DNA of 64,000 nt, taken from Myotis daubentonii. Taxonomy: Eukaryota > Chordata > Mammalia > Chiroptera > Vespertilionidae. The stretch lies in contig NC_081842.1 of assembly GCF_963259705.1 (NCBI RefSeq), positions 62,136,787-62,200,786 on the forward strand, in the 5' to 3' direction. The translations under genes and the position numbers were made by a program. This document shows, in pieces, positions 54,760 through 64,000 of the stretch. Each line of letters begins with the position of its first letter. Positions within the stretch are counted from its first letter, which is position 1. The notes beneath the pieces were generated by a model. The model was given only the letters and a program-made list of their open reading frames with translations. It was not told the origin of the DNA and did no database searches.

Positions 54760-55460
54760 TTTATTTTTAAATTTTCACTATAGTGTGCAAGTATATATAC
54801 ATTACTAAAAATTTAGAAAGTTGGTTTTATTTTTCTTTGTATATATTTGTCAGAGTTGTAATAAACATGCATGCATATTTGTATGAGACATTTTTCATTT
54901 AATTTTATTTTATAAGCATTTTATATATTTCTATGCAATCAGGATTGAGTACCTAACATGTGATAAGTACTCATCTGGGCTCTTTTTAATGGTCTATTCA
55001 ATAAATGAACTATGATTTACTCAACCATTTATCTATAGAGTTACATGTTTCCCCAATTTTTCCACTATTATAAATGGAAGTCCAATGAATATATTTGGGT
55101 AAACAGCTTTCCCTACATTTTCTTAGGATAGATTTCAATAAGTGGAATAACTGGGTCAAAGAGCATGAATATTTTGATGGTCATTAGTACTTACTGCTAA
55201 ATTGCTTTTCAGAAAGGCTGTTTAACTTTATAATGCTATCAGTATTGTAGAAAAATATCAATGTCACTGGACTCTCACCAGCATCTGATTTTTTTTTTTT
55301 CATTTTAAAAAACACTGAGGCAAAAAAAGGGGGGTATTGTGATTTTTTAAAAACTCGCATTTTCTGTTTAACTTGAGAAAGGTGAACATTTTTTTCAAAT
55401 GTGTTTTCTAGTTTGTTTGTGAGTTGTCTGTTTTCTTTTAGAACACTGGATTTATAAGCT
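54760..55460 (-). mobile_element. Old L1M fragment, antisense
   Basis: CCATTTATCTATAGAGTTAC, GTGGAATAACTGGGTCAAAG, GCTAAATTGCTTTTCAGAAA and GAGTTGTCTGTTTTCTTTTA follow the antisense end of ancient L1. More diverged than the L1 to its left. Confidence 0.6.
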
Positions 55461-56544
55461 GTGTCATTGCAGGTTAAATAACGACAGCAGCCAAGTTCTT
55501 GTAGGGGACACGCCCTCCCATGTTACAGCATTGCTTCCTTCCCTTGTCCTCACCCTGTGCAGGCTAACAGGACAGTCGCACTGCTGCACCGGACTATTTC
55601 CAGAAGATGTTAATGGTCTGCTTTCCCTTTGCTTTGACAAAGCAGCTGTGAAGGAGCCAGGATGCCAGCATGCAGGAAAAAACCCAGGGTAGCAGGAAAT
55701 TACCCTAATAGGGTGAAAATTAAGAAACGACCCATGGCACAGCCTGTTTCCAGGATACAAGTGGTACTTTCACGCCTTCACAATTATTCTCTTAGAATCA
55801 ATTTGCTGGTTCTTTGGGGGGGGGGGGCATATTAGATTTGAACCTGAAGGGGGTTAAAGAGAAAAGGATAAATGCTTGAAAAATATTAAATTCTGTTTAA
55901 TAAAGAAATTATTTTCATCGTCTCCATTGAGTAGAAAATCCAACTCTTAAAAATGTTTTTTCTCAGTCTTTTCTATTTTGGGCAAAAACAAAGCATCTCA
56001 TTTTGGGTTATACATTTTTGGACTCAGGTAGAGGATTAGACACCTACAGCAGGAAAACACTAAAGGCTTTTTATTCTTCATTTGCATAAAATACTAGGAA
56101 TGGCAAGCCACTGACAGGTGATGGTGTTGGGGGCCACCAGGTTGATGGCCTGGAGGTGGGAGGTGGAGTGGAGGGTGCTAAATAGCTGCTGAATCAGCGT
56201 TTGAGGGGCAGGCATGTTTGCATCCACCTGCTTCTGTGCCAGGGGTTCAGAGCTTGAGTTTCTTCATGCTTTCCTTCCTCATCACTTTCTCACATCTCTA
56301 GCATACGACTTATATAGAAAGAGCCATTCAGATGTCTCTATTTCATCTACCTCTTTTGCTTTGGGTTTGTAAGTCTTGAATTGACTGGGGAATCTGGCAA
56401 GCACTGAAAAATATATTATTCTTTTGTATGGAAAATATTCAATATTTCTTTGTTTATTATTTCATTTATTCTCTGCACAGTTTATTTCAGCACATAGTAA
56501 CTCTGAGGAGTTAAAAATGCAAGTATCTTTAAAAATAATCTCCA
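55461..56544. other. Unique DNA, possible conserved noncoding sequence
   Basis: Repeat-free apart from a poly-G run (55,816-55,828). A 98-codon minus frame (55,464-55,760) lacks motifs. Confidence 0.35.
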
Positions 56545-56630
56545 CCCTGGTATATGCTGGGGAACCTACAACTGAGGTACATGCCCTTTACCAGGGAATC
56601 GAACCTGCAAACCTTCAGTCTGCAGGGCAA
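56545..56630 (-). mobile_element. Truncated tRNA-derived SINE, antisense
   Basis: GAACCTACAACTGAGGTACA, then TGCCCTTTACCAGGGAATCG and AACCTGCAAACCTTCAGTCT match the SINE head in reverse (B box as GAATCGAACC). Both the tail and the A-box end are missing. Confidence 0.75.
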
Positions 56631-56719
56631 AAAAATGGAAATATTTTTCCTTTCATTTCAAAGGGTAAGATCTGCATTTGGTTGACTAAATGTATAGATA
56701 TCTAATGAAGGACAGTAAG

Positions 56720-56865
56720 ATAGAGATAGTAGATACTAGATGGTGAGGTCTTTGAGGCAGGGCATGCCTTGCTTATCTTGTGACTCTACATTCTTGGCAC
56801 AGAGAGGATGAACAATGCCTGGAGATGACCAATACCTGGTGACTGAGCTGAATTAAGTACAGGAA
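56720..56865 (+). mobile_element. L2 LINE 3' fragment
   Basis: GATGGTGAGGTCTTTGAGGC, AGGGCATGCCTTGCTTATCT and TTGGCACAGAGAGGATGAAC follow the L2 3' end in sense. Confidence 0.6.
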
Positions 56866-57594
56866 GGGCAGCTTCTTTGTTTTTATTCCCTGAAACTCCC
56901 CTCTGAGGATAAGTGGACAGCTATTAGTGTATTCAGTAGACCCAATTTGATTTTAATAAATTCATAGAAATTCAACCCATTCATAGTGTCACTGATTTCA
57001 GAGTTTGAAAGATCTTGGATTTCAACTCCTCTAAACTTACCCTCTATGATTGTCAGTACTGAACTTAAAAAATAGTTTTAAAGTTCAGAAACAATGGGTA
57101 AAACTAACAAAATAGGATTTAATAGGGATTCATTTAACATTCTGTGAATGATTTTTTAAAATACATCCTGAGTAAAAAGCTAGTTGAGAATGAGATTGAA
57201 AATATGCATCAGAACTAGCCCTTAATGTCTGTTTGTTTTTAAGAAGTAATAGAGGTAGAAGTAAAATCTGGCTTCAGTGTTACAAAGAAAAAATTAATTC
57301 TACTAATTCCTTCATTTATTCAGGTACTCAATAATATGATGCACTCCTTGACAATGTAAACTAAGCATATAATATAACATGCACAGTAATGATGGGGAAG
57401 ACCTGCCCAAATAGAAGAGAACCAGGGGCTATATAGTCAACCAATCCTACGAGGATGCTTCCAGTGATGGACAGCTCCTTGCCTCCCAGAGGGAGCCCTA
57501 CATTTTAAAACAGCTCCCTAAAAATCTTATTAAATATTAAGTTTAATACTCTGGTCCTAATTCTACCATGTGAAAAGCTATAGAAAAATTATAA
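56866..57594. other. No feature recognised
   Basis: AT-rich, unique-looking. Confidence 0.4.
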
Positions 57595-57835
57595 TTTCTT
57601 TGCACACAATAATCCTACCCATAATTGTCTGAAGTCCCTGCTTATCTTTTAAAACTTAATTTGAATACCAGCTCCTCTGTGAAGCTCCCCAGCAGTTGTT
57701 TCTTTGCCTTTATTACTCCACGCACGGAGTCCTAAAACTTACTCTGTATTAGAACATCCCAGGGAACAATTAAAAATACAGATTCTAGAACTACACTCAA
57801 GAATATTGATAAAGCTCCCCAGAAAACCCTGAGGC
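57595..57835. mobile_element. L2/L3 piece followed by a hAT-Charlie-like piece
   Basis: 57,595-57,730 contains TTTGAATACCAGCTCCTCTG and TGAAGCTCCCCAGCAGTTGT as in LINE L2/L3 C-termini. 57,735-57,835 contains TATTAGAACATCCCAGGGAA and ATTAAAAATACAGATTCTAG as in MER5/MER20-type elements. Confidence 0.45.
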
Positions 57836-58044
57836 AGTTCGTTCATTTGTTAAGTACTGTAAAGGGGAGAGGAACATGCATTTATGGAGCACTTACTATG
57901 TGCATTAATGATTCCTTCTTTAGTTATCATATTCATGTGTTTTTATTGTTCTTTAAATATCTCCATCATTACCTATTGAATTGCAAATTAACTATCTCCT
58001 CATCTATATTCCCCACCATACTGAAAAGTTTTAATTCATTTTTG

Positions 58045-58306
58045 TTGTTGTTGCTTTTGTTTTGTTAATCTTCACCTGAAGATATTTTTTCATTGATTTT
58101 TAGGGAAAGTGGAAGAAAGGGGGGAGAGACAGAGAGAGAAACATTGATGTGAGAGAGACATATCAGTTGGTTGTCTCCCACTTGTGTCCCTACCAGGGCC
58201 TGGATCGAACCTGCTACCAAGGTTCATGCCTGTGACTGGAATCAAACCCTGGGACCCTTCAGTCCACGGGATAATGTTCTACCCACTGAGCCAAACCAGC
58301 GAGGGC
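58045..58306 (-). mobile_element. tRNA-derived SINE, antisense
   Basis: Tail side AATCTTCACCTGAAGATATT, body AGTTGGTTGTCTCCCACTTG, reversed B box GGAATCAAACCC, head GAGCCAAACCAGCGAGGGC. Flanks TAATTCATTTTTG and TAATTCAATTTTT are a degenerate target duplication. Confidence 0.87.
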
Positions 58307-58599
58307 TAATTCAATTTTTATATTCCCAAGGATTGATGGAAGTGCCTGATTGTCCAATGAATGAATGAGGGCAAAAGGCTTAGCATTAACATTTGTTCGT
58401 ACTTTAAGATAGGAAAATTAAAACAAGATTTTTAGAACAGTGGTGGAGTCAAAATTTGAAAATTAGAGTCAAAGTAGATAGGAGTGAGTGCTGTCTGAGT
58501 TTGGAGGAAAGCACTTGTGGTGGTAGAGAAGGAGAGGGAGCATGGATTTGAGTGCACAGGTTGGCCAACCAAGAAGGTGATTGGAGCCGTTTCTAGAGA

Positions 58600-58738
58600 A
58601 CGTTTGTTTGCCTCTGTGAATAGAGGCCATGTCCTATCTCTGTACCCTTAACCCTGAGCACAGTCTGATATATGTAAGAAGGCTCTCAACACATGTTTGA
58701 GGAATGAATGAATGAATGAATGAATGAATGAATCACTG
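58600..58738 (+). mobile_element. L2 LINE 3' end with expanded (GAAT)n tail
   Basis: AGAGGCCATGTCCTATCTCT, GAAGGCTCTCAACACATGTT and TGAGGAATGAATGAATGAAT. The L2 terminal repeat has grown to about 8 GAAT units (58,702-58,733). Confidence 0.75.
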
Positions 58739-59379
58739 TCTGACACTGCTTGACAACAACAAAATCCATCTTCCCAGATGTAACTAGATCAGAGAAGCTA
58801 GGGCTCAGAGGTCATCTATCTCTATCCCCTCCAACACTGTCAGGAATGGGGCATGGACTGCATGGCTGTTATGGGCCCTGTGCAGCAGGACCTGAGGGAA
58901 TAGCATTACCCCAGGTATTGGGAAACTTGGCTAGCACAGAGTAACCACCAAATAATGGCAGAGGCCCAAGGTTTCTCTTTTGTAAAGAGAGGGAATTTGC
59001 CTATATATTCTATTAACTTCCTAGTACCACCACAATTTATTTAGAGTCTCTGATATCAGTGTCTGGACCAGGATAAAGAGGAGGATTTGTTTAATGAATG
59101 GGGTGTGGGGGTAGACCTGAGAGACAGAGAGAGGAGGGAGGAAAAGAGAGGAAGAGAGAGAAAGAGATAGAGATTGAAATTGGCAGGGAATTAGTAAGGT
59201 ATTGGCTAATGTGTCTGATAGTCTCATATTGCAGCTGCAGGAGTGAAGAGTATTCAAAAACTCTTCTCTCTCCCCTCATTCAAGTAGATGGAGTCAGGGC
59301 AGAAGGTGGATTGGTCAAGAAAATCAGGTCCTTTTGAGATCTTTAAATCTTCTTTATCATCTGATGGTCATCAGATCAA
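58739..59379. other. No gene recognised; AG-rich tract
   Basis: 59,118-59,175 is a purine-rich GAGA-type tract. Short frames on both strands across it are low-complexity translations. Confidence 0.4.
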
Positions 59380-59745
59380 TAATGATTCACCAAAGATTTA
59401 ATTGAAGGGACAGTGAAGCCATTCATTTCAGGGACTTGCTTTGAATGGTTTGAAACAGTTACCACCTAATGGCTCTGCTATATTCCTGGAGCTCTGAATG
59501 GCTGTTTAATATTCTAGCTGTGTACAGCCAGTGAGAGCTCCCAACAGAAAAGGGAATTAACTGTTTGGTGTGTTTTAATGAGTGAGCAAAGATCATGTGA
59601 ATCGATTATCAATTTGGCCAACTTTCTTGCAGGGCTTGTGTAGCAGAATTAAACGCAAACAGACTGCATGTTTACCAAAGAGGAATGCACCTTGGAGTGG
59701 CTATTAGGTTCTCAGGAATGGGATTTCTGTGATGCACTGGAGCTT
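59380..59745. promoter_or_regulatory. Candidate conserved noncoding element
   Basis: Repeat-free, with an ATCGATTATCAATTTGG CUT/homeodomain-like core, AGATTTAATTGAAGG, GGCTGTTTAATATTC, GGGAATTAACTG and AGAATTAAACGC. Among the most enhancer-like stretches in the window by eye. Untested. Confidence 0.28.
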
Positions 59746-60597
59746 TTTCTCCCCTTCTCTTATTTCTGTCAAGAACATATGTTGGAAATGGAGGTGGAAA
59801 TCACTTAAAAATATGATTAGATACAGGACTAGCATACAGAGGGCCTGTTCCTGTACTAGGTACAGTTGAGACCATCCCAGTATCTTTCTGTTCGTTCAGA
59901 GGTCACCACCAGAGTCCCCAGGGACATTTGAGGATGACACTGTCTGTACTGACACTGTGTGGTGTGCATGTACTTAAATTTTAAAAGTGGTGTATTTACT
60001 TCATGGACTTGCTTGAGAAAGAATGGCAGAGACATGGCACCAAAAGCTTAATAGATCTGATTTTACCTCCAGGATGTTCAGATTGATAATAATTGGAAAG
60101 TGGGACTTAGAATGGGCTGTGATTCTAGTTCTTCCTTCCTCTTCCTCCTCTGCCTTTTGTGTCCTCATTCTTTGCTTTCTAAGGAAAGCACAGCTGCTTA
60201 TATACTCATGGCTGGTGAATAGCATTCCTCTGTCTGAGTAGGCAACTTGGAGAAAGAGACACCTGGACCTGTGAAAAAGAAAGGGAACAAACCCCTGGCC
60301 AACCACTTGCCTGAACCAACAGGATTAGACTCCCCTCTGTTCCCCGTCTCTACTTGGGGACGTCTCTGTTCTGGCACCCAACACAGGTATGCATTACCAT
60401 CTCCATTATTTGCTACTTAGTCATTGCTGCTGCATGACTGAATGAATAACCTGCCATGAGCTATGAAGTGATACACATTCATTTTTTTATTTTCAACTGT
60501 TGGACCTTTCCTGGTATTCATAAATTTCTGGTTTCTGTTGTTAAGCACTGGGTTTCAGTAGACTGTCCAGTTGAATTTTAAAAGTCCAGAGATCTTG
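59746..60597. other. No feature recognised
   Basis: Unique-looking DNA. A 101-codon minus frame (60,001-60,306) and a 72-codon plus frame overlap, with no motif support. Confidence 0.4.
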
Positions 60598-60750
60598 TCT
60601 GGCCAGTGTGGTTCAGTGGTTGAGCATTGACGTATGAATCAGGAGGTCATGGTTCAATTCCCAGTCAGGGCACATGACCGGGTTGCAGGCTCGATCCCTG
60701 GTATAGGGTGTGCGGGAGCCAGCCCATCAATGATTCTCTCTCATCATTGA

Positions 60751-60808
<58 letters not shown>

Positions 60809-60846
60809 CCTTTCTCCCCAAATTCAATAAAAATATGGTTTTTTAG
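60598..60846 (+). mobile_element. tRNA-derived SINE with long (CT)n
   Basis: Head CTGGCCAGTGTGGTTCAGTG, B box GGTTCAATTCCCAG, body GCCCATCAATGATTCTCTCT, then (CT)n (60,759-60,803) and an A-rich tail. Target duplications AAAGTCCAGAGATCTTG (60,581-60,597) and AAAGTCCAGAGACCTAG (60,847-60,863) differ at two positions. Confidence 0.9.
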
Positions 60847-62152
60847 AAAGTCCAGAGACCTAGTGGTTTATTTCAGTATTAATTAGGTCAAATAAACAGG
60901 AAGGACAGAGATTTACTGAGCCCAGGAGGAGAAGCTGATCTTCATACAACATGATAATTGAAGTGACAGTGAATGTCACGTTCTTTAAATCTTCAAGAAG
61001 TACAGATGACCCCAAGCAGCAAATTCATAGTAAAGTGACGAAAGTTTAAATAAAGGTTTGGAAAAAATGTAGAGAAAGAACTGTGGTTTTTTTACTGATT
61101 AGGATACAGTGGAAGTCCTTGCAGGGCTGGGTCTGGACAATGGAAAGGGTCACAGTTTGACAGTTTCTGTTCCCTGTTGGCATCTCAGGTCTCCCAGGTC
61201 ACGAGTGCTCAGAGGGCTTGGGGCTCCTATTTCCTGCATCTTTCCCACCATGCATGTCAGAACTCACCAGACTTCTGTTTGCCTGCCCAGGGACTGCATG
61301 GTTGACCAAGTAACTTGTATTCAATGAATTAAATTATAGTAAGACTTGAAGGTTTGGTATTTTAGTTTCTAGGGTCATTTGCATTTTAACTGGGTATGCA
61401 TGCACTCTTGGTTTAGCTCAAAGAATATTTTACTGATGCCTGAATTCCCAGACAGACAGGAAGGTGAAGCAGATATTTTTCTCAGGTTTATATTCCAATG
61501 TCAGACCTCAAACCCTGTGATTGGACATAGCACATTGCTCTGCTTTCCTCTTTCCTCTTCTGCTGCTTTTTCTCTATCCTTTTCTTCTTCCACCTCTTTC
61601 TTGTCTTCCTCCTAGTTCTTTGTTCTTCAAATGCTTCTCTTTAAAGGTCTGTAGACCCCAGAGTCAGAAGTTGCACTGGACATTGTTTTATGGTTAAAGG
61701 AAAGCTTTCACCAAAGTGTCCTTGGCCTTAAATTGTACTGGAAAATGGGGTAGTTGTGAGTGAGTTGGCAGGAGGAAATGAGACTGAATGTTTTGGGATT
61801 TGGATTGGGCCCTTGTCAATCACCACCACCTTTGCCCCTTGGTGAGCTAAAAATACTGCTGGACTTTTCTGCTCCCTAACACAGAGGATTATTATGTGGA
61901 GGATTTGGATCACAGTTTCTCTCCTCTATGGAAGATAGAGTCAGAAGAATAGGTTAAATCCAGCAGTCAACAAAAAGAAAACCTCGTGATAGGTAAGAGT
62001 TGAATAAATTATTATAAGTGGTAGTATAATAGCATTACCATTTCAGTCGCTATTTACAAAGAGTCACCTTCACTATCCTTGGTTAGATAAGATAATGACT
62101 AGAAGACAAAGGCCTTGTTTGGACTTGGGAAACTTAAGAGGCCCAGGATATT
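60847..62152. other. Unique DNA, no gene recognised
   Basis: Includes a pyrimidine-rich stretch (61,541-61,640). Short frames only. Confidence 0.4.
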
Positions 62153-62171
62153 TCAATGATGTTATTATTCT

Positions 62172-62393
62172 TTTTTTAAAAACATATATTTTATTGATTT
62201 TTTACAGAGAGGAAGGGAGAGGAATAGAGAGTTAGAAACATCTATGAGAGAGAAACATCGATCAGCTGCCTCCTGCACACCCCCTACTGGGGATGTGCCC
62301 ACATCCAAGGTACATGCCCTTGACCAGAATCGAACCTGGGACCTTTTAGTCCACAGGCCGATGTTCTATCCACTGAGCCAAACCGGTTATGGC
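62172..62393 (-). mobile_element. Ves SINE, antisense, perfect 19-bp target duplication
   Basis: Tail side CATATATTTTATTGATTTTT, body AGAAACATCTATGAGAGAGA, reversed B box GAATCGAACC, head GAGCCAAACCGGTTATGGC. TCAATGATGTTATTATTCT occurs intact at 62,153-62,171 and 62,394-62,412, so this is a recent insertion. Confidence 0.95.
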
Positions 62394-62611
62394 TCAATGA
62401 TGTTATTATTCTGCTAACCAGTGGATGGTGTACTCTAGAGCTATAATGTTCTAGAGCTATAGGAGCCACTAGCCACAGTGGTTGCTGAGTATCTGAAATG
62501 CAGCTAGCCCAGACCAAAATGTATTGTAAGTGTAAAATACACACTGTGTTTTGAAGGCTTTGTTAAAAAGAAGTCAAGTATATTATTTTATAAAATATGG
62601 ATTATAATATA

Positions 62612-62753
62612 CTAGAGGCCTGAAGCATGAAATTCGTGCAAGGGACTCGGCCCTTGCAGCCCAGGCTTCATCTGAAAGGTTGTCCAGAAGGATGTCCAGA
62701 AAGTCATTCGGCTGTCTGGTCTAGTTAGCATATTATGTTTTTATTATTATAGA
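62612..62753 (-). mobile_element. Short HeliBat-like Helitron, minus strand
   Basis: On the minus strand it starts TCTATAATAATAAAAACATA and ends GCACGAATTTCATGCTTCAG followed by GCCTCTAG, next to T (A at 62,611 on plus). 142 bp. Its terminal stem carries a mismatch. Its 5' end directly abuts the 3' end of the next Helitron. Confidence 0.85.
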
Positions 62754-63707
62754 CTAGTGACCGGGTGCACAAAATTTGTGCACATTAAAAGGGGATTAAT
62801 TAGAGGAAATATTTTAATATTGCTATTTGCCCTTTCTCTATAATAGAAGTGTCAAGAGATGAAAGAAAGTAGTAAAATGTATGTGAAAATCTTCCTCCTG
62901 TCAGAGTCTGGGGTGTGCCGCGGGACCCAGAGTAAAGTCCCTGCCCACCCACAGTACCTCAAAATTGCACAAGACCCAGACCCAGCTGGCCCCACCCCCA
63001 TTGGGCGAGATCCAGACCTGGCCAGCCCCACCCTTGTCAAACCCCACAGGGTGGGGGGGCACGGCCTCAGGTCCCCCAGTGCATACTGGGCAGGGGTGCA
63101 GCCTGAAGTCCCCCGGCCCAGCACTGGGGTGGGAGGCATGCCTTGAGGTCCCCTGTCAAGCCTTGCTGGGAGGGGGGTGCAGCCTGAGGTCACCCGGCCC
63201 AGTGCTTGGATGGGGGCATGGCGTGAAGTCCCTTGGCCCGGTGCCAGGACTGGGGTCATGGCCTGAGGTCCCTCAGCCCGGGCCAGGGTGGGAGGCATGC
63301 CTTGAGGCCCCCCGTCAAACCCCGCCAGGCAGGGGGCGCAGCCTCATGTCCCCCAGCCCAGCGCCAGGAGGGGGGTGCAGCCTCAGGTCTCCCGTCAAGC
63401 ACCACCTGGTGGGGGGCACAGCCTCAAGTCCTTTGGCCCAGTGCCAGGGTGGGGGGTGCTGCCTGAGGTCCCCTGTCAAGCCCTGCCAGGTGGGGGGCAC
63501 AGCCTGAGGGCCCCAGTCAAACCCTACTGGGCAGGAGGTGCAGCCTCAGGTCCCTGCTGATTGCTCATTAAGGCTCATTAGGAGAACTCAACCTCCGCTG
63601 TGGGTGCAGCCATCTTATGTTACAGAAACCCCCCCTCTTCTGTGGGCACTGCCATCTTTGTGATGGTGTGATGGTCAATTTGCATATTCCCTCTTTATTA
63701 GATAAGG
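62754..63707 (-). mobile_element. HeliBat-like Helitron with 40-bp minisatellite, minus strand
   Basis: On the minus strand the 3' end is GTGCACAAATTTTGTGCACC then CGGTCACTAG. The 5' end is close to TTATCTAATAAAGAGGGAAT with an altered first base pair (plus strand reads AGATAAGG, then T). The 3' 100 bp matches the end of the chimeric element at 22,300-22,409 (CTATTATAGAGAAAGGGCAA versus CTATTATAGAGAAAAGGAGA), so they share a 3' subfamily. No Rep/helicase coding. Confidence 0.85.
63050..63560 (+). repeat. GC-rich minisatellite, about 40-bp unit, inside Helitron
   Basis: Units begin CCTGAGGTCCCC or CTTGAGGTCCCC and continue CAGCCCAGTGCCAGG(G/A)..GGGGGGTGCAG; unit length is about 38-41 bp over roughly a dozen copies. 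It generates the longest open frame of the window (62,965-63,507, 180 codons), which is an artefact of the array. Confidence 0.88.
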
Positions 63708-64000
63708 TAATTTTCATAATATTTTTGACATGTTGGATTAAATAAAATATATTGTTATAATTATTTTTGTTTATTTTTTTCAATGTAGTTACTAGACACT
63801 TATAATTACACATGTGGCTCACATTTGTGGCTGGCATTATAGTTCTCTTAGACAATACTGATACAGATCCCATATATTTTCAATGTACAGAGTTTTTTTA
63901 AACATTGAAAAAACACCAAGTCATATTTTCTATTCATCTGTTTTGCTGGGTGCGTTTCATCATAACCCCCAAAGTTTGCTTTGTTATCTTCAAGGGCTCT

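Larger units (their letters stand above)
62420..63875. mobile_element. Old mammalian DNA transposon split by two Helitrons
   Basis: Left part (62,420-62,611): AATGTTCTAGAGCTATAGGA, GCCACTAGCCACAGTGGTTG, GTAAGTGTAAAATACACACT. Right part (63,708-63,875): GGATTAAATAAAATATATTG, TGTAGTTACTAGACACTTAT, AATTACACATGTGGCTCACA. In the mammalian consensus I remember, these two parts are contiguous, so the Helitrons landed inside. Superfamily (probably hAT) not certain. Confidence 0.6.

Noticed and set aside
62852..63298. 148-codon minus-strand frame
   Set aside because: Same minisatellite read on the other strand; repeated PxxG-rich pattern follows the DNA unit.
62965..63507. 180-codon open frame (plus), the longest in the window
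   Set aside because: It is the translation of a 40-bp minisatellite inside a Helitron; overlapping frames on both strands are also open, as expected for a GC-rich array.
486..63707. Possibility that a Helitron here encodes Rep/helicase
   Set aside because: None exceeds 1.3 kb and no rolling-circle Rep (HxH, YxxK) or helicase motif was seen; all are non-autonomous.

Overview
This is mammalian nuclear DNA, almost certainly from a vespertilionid (evening) bat. Two lineage markers point there: many tRNA-derived SINEs of the Ves type, and nine Helitron rolling-circle elements with HeliBat-like ends (5' TC...AATAAAAG...AATATGC, 3' palindrome plus a GGGCCTCTAG-like terminus, mostly inserted between A and T). 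A Tc1/mariner remnant and young-looking hAT elements with intact 8-bp target duplications fit the same lineage. Family names are from memory of consensus sequences; no database was searched.

No intact host protein-coding gene or functional RNA gene was recognised. The longest open frames are minisatellite translations inside Helitrons, L1 ORF2 relics, or chance frames. The window reads as intergenic or intronic DNA: old mammalian repeats (L2, MIR, L1M, MLT1-like LTRs, MER5-like hAT, Tigger) overlaid by bat-specific insertions. One minus-strand stretch (15.9-16.55 kb) looks like a frameshifted coding remnant of unknown identity.

Layout. 0-6 kb: an L2 broken by a minisatellite-bearing Helitron, an L1M/LTR nest, an antisense L1M and a Tigger element. 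6-9.3 kb: mostly unique. 9.3-10.7 kb: two LTR-like segments. 10.7-14 kb: unique DNA with a candidate conserved noncoding block. 14-20 kb: an MLT1-like LTR, the coding remnant, L2/L3 and two Helitrons. 20.3-25 kb: an antisense L1 holding two Ves SINEs and a chimeric Helitron. 26-28.2 kb: four SINEs and a hAT element. 30 kb: an L1 3' end. 32.9-35.9 kb: two Helitrons and a SINE pair. 36.9-37.9 kb: an antisense LTR split by a Tc1/mariner remnant. 39.5-43 kb: MIR, LTRs and a nested hAT. 44-45.1 kb: a Helitron with a nested SINE. 45-60 kb: mostly unique with sparse old repeats and two antisense L1 pieces. 60.6-63.9 kb: two SINEs, then a tandem pair of minus-strand Helitrons inside an older DNA transposon.

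The most interesting items are the chimeric Helitron at 21,349-22,409, which appears to have carried about 0.45 kb of host DNA including an old MIR; the head-to-tail Helitron pair at 62,612-63,707; complementary base changes in Helitron terminal hairpins; a Tc1/mariner fragment with DD36E spacing; and SINE pairs sharing one target site.
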